From Sandaracinus sp. (lineage in GTDB: Bacteria; Myxococcota_A; Polyangia; Polyangiales; Houyiibacteriaceae): DNA of 26,689 nt. The position numbers and the translations under genes were made by a program. Of this stretch, positions 21,814 to 26,689 are shown piece by piece (the first letter of the stretch is position 1; each line of letters begins with the position of its first letter). Below the pieces are notes generated by a model that was not told the origin of the DNA, ran no database searches, and saw nothing but the letters and a program-made list of their open reading frames with translations. Location of the stretch: positions 1-26,689 of the forward strand of contig JACKEH010000059.1 of NCBI GenBank assembly GCA_020633125.1, written 5' to 3'.

Positions 21814-24201
21814 ATGGAATTCGGGGCTTTCGACATGGACCTCACGAGCGAAGGCGCGGCGGAGCTCCGTCCGCGCGGCATGCAGGTGACCAAACGCGAC
21901 GGAACCCGCCAGGCGGTCGACGTCGGCAAGATCGTGCGGGCGGTCGAACGCTGCGCGGACGGGCTCGATCGCGTCGACCCGCTGCGCGTCGCGACCCGCA
22001 CCATCAGCGGCCTCTACGACGGCGCGACCACGCGTGAGCTCGACGAGCTGGCGATTCGCACCGCGGCGTCGCTCATCGCCGAAGAACCACAATACTCGCG
22101 TCTCGCCGCGCGACTGCTCTCGGTCTACGTCGACAAAGACCTTCGCGGACGCGGGATCTTCTCGTTCAGTCAAAGCATCGAACGGCTCGATTCCTTCGGC
22201 ATTCTCGATTCTCGTCTGACCGAATTCGTCCGTCGCCACGCACGAAAGCTCGACGACGCGTTGGTGCCCGAACGCGATCGCGAGCTCGAGCTCTTCGGGC
22301 TTCGCACGCTCTACGACCGCTACTTCCTCCGCGACCCGAGCGGGCGTCACGTGCTCGAGAGCGCGCAGACGTTCTTCCTGCGCGTCGCGTGCGCGCTGAG
22401 CGACGAACCGAACGAGGCGATCGCGCTCTACGAGCTCTTCTCGACGCTGCGCTACCTGCCCAGCTCCCCGACGCTCTTCAACTCGGGCACCCACCACCCA
22501 CAGCTCTCGAGCTGCTTCTTACTCGACTCGCCCGAAGACGACCTCGGCGCGATCTACGACCGCTACAAGGACGTCGCGCGCCTCTCGAAGCTCTCGGGCG
22601 GCGTCGGCCTCGCCTTCCATCGGGTGCGCGCGCGCGGCTCGCGCATCGCGAGCACGAACGGCCGCTCGAACGGCATCGTTCCGTGGCTCAAGACCCTCGA
22701 CTCGAGCGTCGCCGCGGTGAACCAAGGCGGCAAACGAAAGGGCGCGTGCTGCGTCTACCTCGAGCCTTGGCACGCCGACGTCCTCGACTTCCTCGAGCTG
22801 CGCAACAACACCGGCGACGAAGCGCGACGCACGCACAACCTGAACCTCGCGTGTTGGGTCCCCGACCTCTTCATGCGTCGCGTCGAGTCGGACGGGGTGT
22901 GGAGCCTCTTCGATCCGAAGGACGTGCCTTCGTTGCCGGACCTCTTCGGCGCGGACTTCGACGCCGCGTACGAGGCCGCCGAGGCCGCCGGGCTCGCGCG
23001 TGCAAGCGTGCGGGCTCGCGAGCTCTACGCGCGCATGATGCGTTGCCTCGCCGAGACCGGGAACGGCTGGATGACGTTCAAGGATCGCTGCAACGCGACC
23101 TGCAACCAGACCGCCGAGCCGGGGCACGTCGTGCACCTCTCGAACCTCTGCACCGAGATCGTCGAGGTCACCGACCAAGCGCAGACCGCCGTGTGCAACC
23201 TCGGCTCGATCAACCTCGCGCGGCACGTGAACGACCTCGGCTTCGACTTCGAGGAGCTCGCCCGCACCGTGCGCCTCGCGGTGCGGCAGCTCGACGCGGT
23301 GATCGATCGCAACCTCTACCCGCTCGAGACCGCGGCCGCCTCCAACGCCGCGTGGCGCCCGGTCGGGCTGGGCGTGATGGGCCTGCAAGACGTCTTCTTC
23401 CGACTTCGCCTGCCCTTCAACGCACCCGAAGCACGCGCGCTCTCACGCGAGATCGCCGAAGCGATCTACTTCGCAGCGCTTTCGGCCTCGCACGAGCTCG
23501 CGGTCGAACGTGGCCCTCACGAGGCGTTCCCGAAGACCCGCGCCGCGCGTGGCGAGCTGCAGTGGGCGCATTGGGGCGTGGCGCACGACGACGCGCGTTG
23601 GACCGCCCTTCGCGACGCGATCGTGCGCGACGGCCTGCGCAACTCCTTGCTCGTCGCCATCGCGCCGACCGCCACCATCGCGTCGATCGCGGGCTGCTAC
23701 GAGTGCATCGAGCCGCAGGTCTCGAACCTCTTTCGGCGCGAGACGCTCAGCGGCGACTTCCTGCAGATCAACCGCTACCTCGTGCGCGAGCTTCAAGACC
23801 TCGGGCTCTGGAACGAGAGCCTTCGTTCGCGCCTGAAGGAAGCGGAGGGCTCGGTCCAAGGTTTCGCCGAGCTGCCCGAGGAGCTGCGCACGCGCTACCG
23901 CACCGCGTGGGAGGTGCCGATGCGCTCGCTGATCGACATGGCCGCCGAACGCGGGCCCTACGTCGATCAGAGCCAATCGCTGAACCTCTTCCTCGAGAGC
24001 CCCACCCTCGGCCAGCTCTCGTCGATGTACCTGCACGCGTGGAAGCAGGGGCTGAAGACCACGTATTACCTGCGCTCGCGTCCGGCGACGCGCATCGCCA
24101 AGGCGACGACGACGCTCCCGAGCACCACGTCGGCACCGGAGGACGTCGCGGCCGTGATCTGCTCGCTCGAGAACCCCGAAACCTGCGAGGCCTGCCAATG
24201 A
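21814..24201 (+). CDS. nrdA: Class Ia ribonucleotide reductase, alpha subunit
   Basis: This 795-residue enzyme reduces ribonucleoside diphosphates to deoxyribonucleotides. An ATP-cone occupies about 22-110 (MQVTKRDGTRQAVDVGKIV), so dATP feedback inhibition is expected. The active-site residues are all present: Cys234 (LSSCFL) and Cys461 (AVCNL) as the redox pair, N444-L-C446-T-E448 with the thiyl-radical cysteine, the radical-path tyrosines Tyr751-Tyr752 (TTYYLRS), and the C-terminal relay pair Cys791 and Cys794 (CEAC). The length is close to the E. coli enzyme of 761 residues. The ATG at 21814 is chosen from where similarity starts; Met8 (21835) is an alternative. The frame is open upstream through the riboswitch, but those codons are RNA leader. 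nrdB overlaps the stop codon. Confidence 0.96.
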   Translation: MEFGAFDMDLTSEGAAELRPRGMQVTKRDGTRQAVDVGKIVRAVERCADGLDRVDPLRVATRTISGLYDGATTRELDELAIRTAASLIAEEPQYSRLAARLLSVYVDKDLRGRGIFSFSQSIERLDSFGILDSRLTEFVRRHARKLDDALVPERDRELELFGLRTLYDRYFLRDPSGRHVLESAQTFFLRVACALSDEPNEAIALYELFSTLRYLPSSPTLFNSGTHHPQLSSCFLLDSPEDDLGAIYDRYKDVARLSKLSGGVGLAFHRVRARGSRIASTNGRSNGIVPWLKTLDSSVAAVNQGGKRKGACCVYLEPWHADVLDFLELRNNTGDEARRTHNLNLACWVPDLFMRRVESDGVWSLFDPKDVPSLPDLFGADFDAAYEAAEAAGLARASVRARELYARMMRCLAETGNGWMTFKDRCNATCNQTAEPGHVVHLSNLCTEIVEVTDQAQTAVCNLGSINLARHVNDLGFDFEELARTVRLAVRQLDAVIDRNLYPLETAAASNAAWRPVGLGVMGLQDVFFRLRLPFNAPEARALSREIAEAIYFAALSASHELAVERGPHEAFPKTRAARGELQWAHWGVAHDDARWTALRDAIVRDGLRNSLLVAIAPTATIASIAGCYECIEPQVSNLFRRETLSGDFLQINRYLVRELQDLGLWNESLRSRLKEAEGSVQGFAELPEELRTRYRTAWEVPMRSLIDMAAERGPYVDQSQSLNLFLESPTLGQLSSMYLHAWKQGLKTTYYLRSRPATRIAKATTTLPSTTSAPEDVAAVICSLENPETCEACQ

Positions 24202-25202
24202 GCGCGCTCCTCGATCCGGGCTTTCGCCTGACGCTTCGCCCGATGACCTACCCGGGCTTCTACGAGCGCTACCGCGCCGCGATTCGCAACACGTGGACCG
24301 TGGAGGAGGTCGACTTCGCGACCGACCTCGTCGACCTGCGCGACAAGCTCTCGCCCGCCGAGCGGCACCTCGTCGAGCGGCTCGTCGCCTTCTTCGCGAC
24401 GGGCGATTCGCTCGTCGCGAACAACCTCGTCCTGAGCTTGTACCGGCACCTCAACGCCCCCGAGGCGCGGCTCTACCTCTCGCGTCAGCTCTTCGAAGAG
24501 GCGCTGCACGTGCAGTTCTACCTGACGCTGCTCGACACCTACGTGCCCGACCCCGACGCACGCCATCGCGCGTTCGCGGCCATCGAGCACATCCCCTCGA
24601 TTCGTCGCAAGGCGGAGTTCTGCCTCCGCTGGACGAACGACGCGACGCAGCTCGACGCGCTTCGCACGCGCGACGACCGGCGCCGCTTCTTGCTCAACCT
24701 CGTCGCGTTCGCCGCGTGCGTCGAAGGCCTCTTCTTCTTCGGTGCCTTCGCCTACGTCTACTTCCTTCGTTCGCGAAATCTCCTGCACGGCCTCGCGGCG
24801 GGCACGAGCTGGGTCTTTCGCGACGAGAGCGCGCACATGGCCTTCGCCTTCGAAGCCATCGCGACGATTCGCCGCGAAGAGCCCGACCTCTTCGACGCGC
24901 GTTTCGCCGACGAGGTCGCGGCGATGCTCGACGAAGCGATCGCGTGCGAGGTGCAGTTCGCCGAAGACCTGCTCGAAGGCGGCGTCGCGGGCCTCTCGGT
25001 GCAGGACGTACGTCGCTACCTCGAGCATTGCGCGGACCGTCGCCTCGTCGCGCTCGGGCTGCCCGTCCGCTACCGCACGCCGAACCCCTTTCCCTTCATG
25101 GAGCTTCAAGACGTGCAGGAGCTGACCAACTTCTTCGAGCGCCGGGTCAGCGCGTACCAGATCGGTCTCACCGGAGAGGTCGCGTTCGACGCGAGCTTCT
25201 GA
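24198..25202 (+). CDS. nrdB: Class Ia ribonucleotide reductase, beta subunit
   Basis: The 334-residue ferritin-like subunit carries the dinuclear iron site and tyrosyl radical. The ligands can be assigned by comparison with E. coli NrdB: Asp70 (TGDSL), Glu101 and His104 in EALHVQFY, Glu176 (CVEGLFF), and Glu210 and His213 in RDESAH. Tyr108, four residues after His104, matches the radical tyrosine, so this is a tyrosyl-radical enzyme and not a tyrosine-less class Ic form. Tyr320 in VSAYQIG aligns with the tail tyrosine that passes the radical to the alpha subunit. The C-terminal FDASF probably docks on NrdA. The ATG overlaps the nrdA stop as ATGA. It needs oxygen for cofactor assembly. Confidence 0.96.
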   Translation: MSALLDPGFRLTLRPMTYPGFYERYRAAIRNTWTVEEVDFATDLVDLRDKLSPAERHLVERLVAFFATGDSLVANNLVLSLYRHLNAPEARLYLSRQLFEEALHVQFYLTLLDTYVPDPDARHRAFAAIEHIPSIRRKAEFCLRWTNDATQLDALRTRDDRRRFLLNLVAFAACVEGLFFFGAFAYVYFLRSRNLLHGLAAGTSWVFRDESAHMAFAFEAIATIRREEPDLFDARFADEVAAMLDEAIACEVQFAEDLLEGGVAGLSVQDVRRYLEHCADRRLVALGLPVRYRTPNPFPFMELQDVQELTNFFERRVSAYQIGLTGEVAFDASF

Positions 25203-25246
25203 GAGCGAGCCTCCGTCGTACCGATTCCTGCGCTTCTCTCTTCTCC

Positions 25247-25289
25247 TTTTCCGAGGGGCCCCAACCGGAAAAGGCCGAGTTGGGGCCCC
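25247..25289 (+). terminator. Alternative hairpins after nrdB
   Basis: GGGGCCCCAAC (25255-25265) pairs perfectly with GTTGGGGCCCC (25279-25289), 11 bp with a 13-base loop. TTTTCCG (25247-25253) can instead pair with CGGAAAA (25266-25272). The two cannot form together with normal loops. The first is a probable nrdAB terminator, though it lacks a T-run. Confidence 0.55.
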
Positions 25290-25306
25290 ACGACCGAGCA
25301 TCCCTT

Positions 25307-25333
25307 CCACACGCGCGGATGGAATCCGTGTGG
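25307..25333. other. Inverted repeat in the nrdB downstream region
   Basis: CCACACG (25307-25313) and CGTGTGG (25327-25333) form a 7-bp stem with a 13-base loop, extended by TCCC and GGGA with a small bulge. It may be a second terminator. Nothing else was recognised between 25334 and 25495. Confidence 0.4.
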
Positions 25334-25495
25334 GGGACGCTCGGAGTCCCGATGCGAACGGCTCTGCGCGCGCGGACGTCCCGTCCTCGTTCGTGGATGC
25401 GCGCCGCGCTCGAAGGCGACCGTGCGCTCACGACACGCCCCGTGTCCGGCGCCGCCCTCCACACGTTCTCCACGTTTGCCCGTCATCCTCGGGGG

Positions 25496-26689
25496 ATGCC
25501 GCGCCGACTCTGCCTCGCCCTGCTCACCCTCACCCTCGCCTGCGGCGACGACGACGGCCCGGCCGGACCGGCAGGCGACGGCGGCACACCGGACGGCGGT
25601 GGCGCACCGACCTACCACCAAGACGTCGCGCCGATCGTCGCGCGGCATTGCCTCACCTGCCACGTCGAAGGCGGCATCGGCCCCTTCCCGCTCGACACCT
25701 TCGAAGGCGTGCGTGAAGTCGGTCCCCAAGCACGCCTCGCGGTCTCGCGCCGCCAGATGCCGCCGTGGATGCCGGACCCGGAGTGCGGTGACCTCGCGAA
25801 CGAACGTCTGCTGACGGACGACGAGATCGAGGTCTTCACGGCGTGGGTGCGCGGCGGCATGTTGCGTGGCGACCCCGCGACCGCGACGCCGATCGAGCCG
25901 ACCGACCCGCCGATCTTCACGCCGACGCACACTGCCGCGGCGCCGAGCTACACGCCGAACGCCGACCTTCCCGACGACTACCGCTGCTTCGTGCTCGACT
26001 TCGAGTTCACCGAAGACTCGTACCTCACCGCGAGCACGGTCGTGCCCGACGCGAGCGCCCTGGTTCACCACGTGTTGGTCTACGCCCTCGGGCCGGAGGA
26101 CGTCGCCGCCGCCGAGGCGCTCGACGCCGCCGAAGAAGGCCCCGGCTACACCTGCTTCGGCGGACCGCTCCCGATGGAAGGCGGCATGAGCGCCGCCTCG
26201 AGCTCGAGTCTTCCGACGCAGCTCGGCGCTTGGGTGCCCGGTCTGCTCCCGGCCATCTACCCCGAGGGCGTCGGCATTCCGATTCGCGCCGGTAGCCGCG
26301 TCGTGATGCAGCTGCACTACAACCTGCTCAGCGCCGAACCCGTGCCCGACGCGACGCAGTTTGCGATGCGCCTGACGACGACCCCCGTCACCCAGGCCAT
26401 CGACACGCACCCCTTGCCGAAGCTCGACCTCGCCATCCCGCCCGGCGAAGCGAGCGCGGTGCAGACGCAGTTCTTCCGCAACTCGCGGTCGACCCCGATG
26501 ACGATTCAGGGTCTCACGGGCCACATGCACCTGCTCGGCAAGAGCATCCGAGGCCAAGTGGTGCGCGCGGACGGCACCGAAGAGTGTGGGCTGCACATCC
26601 CGGACTGGGACTTCAACTGGCAGCAGTCCTACACGCTCGCGACGCCGATCGTGCTGCAACCGGGCGACGGCATCCGTCTGACCTGCGAG
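25496..26689 (+). CDS. Cytochrome c / PHM-like copper monooxygenase lipoprotein (3' end outside window)
   Basis: The open frame runs from 25496 to the window end, 398 residues without a stop. The N-terminus is a lipoprotein signal (MPRRLCLALLTLTLAC, Cys16), followed by an Asp/Gly/Pro linker. Residues about 40-125 hold one c-type heme site, CLTCH at 52-56, with RRQMPPW (Met88) as probable axial ligand. From about 160 the sequence matches copper type II, ascorbate-dependent monooxygenases of the PHM/dopamine beta-hydroxylase group: HH at 191-192 and LHY (His274) for the first copper, and HMH (His343, His345) for the second. The methionine of the second copper site lies beyond the window. It probably hydroxylates or oxidises a substrate outside the cytoplasm, with the heme as an electron entry point. 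Confidence 0.9.
   Translation, partial: MPRRLCLALLTLTLACGDDDGPAGPAGDGGTPDGGGAPTYHQDVAPIVARHCLTCHVEGGIGPFPLDTFEGVREVGPQARLAVSRRQMPPWMPDPECGDLANERLLTDDEIEVFTAWVRGGMLRGDPATATPIEPTDPPIFTPTHTAAAPSYTPNADLPDDYRCFVLDFEFTEDSYLTASTVVPDASALVHHVLVYALGPEDVAAAEALDAAEEGPGYTCFGGPLPMEGGMSAASSSSLPTQLGAWVPGLLPAIYPEGVGIPIRAGSRVVMQLHYNLLSAEPVPDATQFAMRLTTTPVTQAIDTHPLPKLDLAIPPGEASAVQTQFFRNSRSTPMTIQGLTGHMHLLGKSIRGQVVRADGTEECGLHIPDWDFNWQQSYTLATPIVLQPGDGIRLTCE

Overview
The window is GC-rich, with strong G/C preference at third codon positions. It looks like a chromosomal segment of a Myxococcota bacterium, probably close to the Sandaracinaceae/Polyangiales. This assignment is an inference. It rests on lipoproteins with Asp/Gly/Ala-rich linkers after the lipid-anchor cysteine, a Cys-rich 'CVDGVCCDTAC' repeat protein fused to a von Willebrand A domain, a cytochrome c/copper-monooxygenase lipoprotein, and a MoxR/DUF58/BatA operon. 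I found no tRNA, rRNA, CRISPR array, transposase or phage gene.

Layout. 1-3332 (minus strand): a 5' fragment of a peroxisomal-MFE-2-like SDR/hydratase, then a compact TetR > metallo-beta-lactamase-fold > HIT-like operon read from a promoter that overlaps a perfect 20-bp palindrome. 3601-7745 (plus): a protein whose N-terminus resembles sigma-70 regions 1.2/2, and two lipoproteins, one with Cys-rich repeats and a vWA domain. 7815-11200 (minus): SCP2 sterol-carrier protein, DUF302 protein, a small membrane-anchored protein and a Tat-exported flavin amine oxidase. 11406-19660 (minus): a five-gene MoxR operon in the order coiled-coil membrane protein, MoxR ATPase, DUF58 protein, BatA-like vWA membrane protein, large double-vWA membrane protein. 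19661-20363: a 0.7-kb non-coding stretch filled with tandem repeats. 20364-21290 (plus): two small exported proteins. 21388-25202 (plus): promoter, cobalamin riboswitch, a long structured leader, and nrdA-nrdB for a class Ia ribonucleotide reductase. 25496-26689 (plus): the 5' part of a lipoprotein with a CxxCH heme site followed by a PHM-like copper monooxygenase domain; it runs off the window.

How the genes work together. The clearest regulatory unit is the B12 riboswitch in front of nrdAB. It should shut down the B12-independent, oxygen-dependent class Ia reductase when cobalamin is present, which implies a B12-dependent class II enzyme elsewhere in the genome. The TetR operon is probably autorepressed through its palindrome. 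The MoxR operon probably encodes an AAA+ chaperone working with vWA proteins at the membrane. Several plus- and minus-strand genes have no Shine-Dalgarno sequence and instead carry a -10-like hexamer 5-9 nt before the start codon, which suggests leaderless transcripts.

Most other long open frames in this GC-rich sequence are antisense or frame-shifted shadows and are not annotated.
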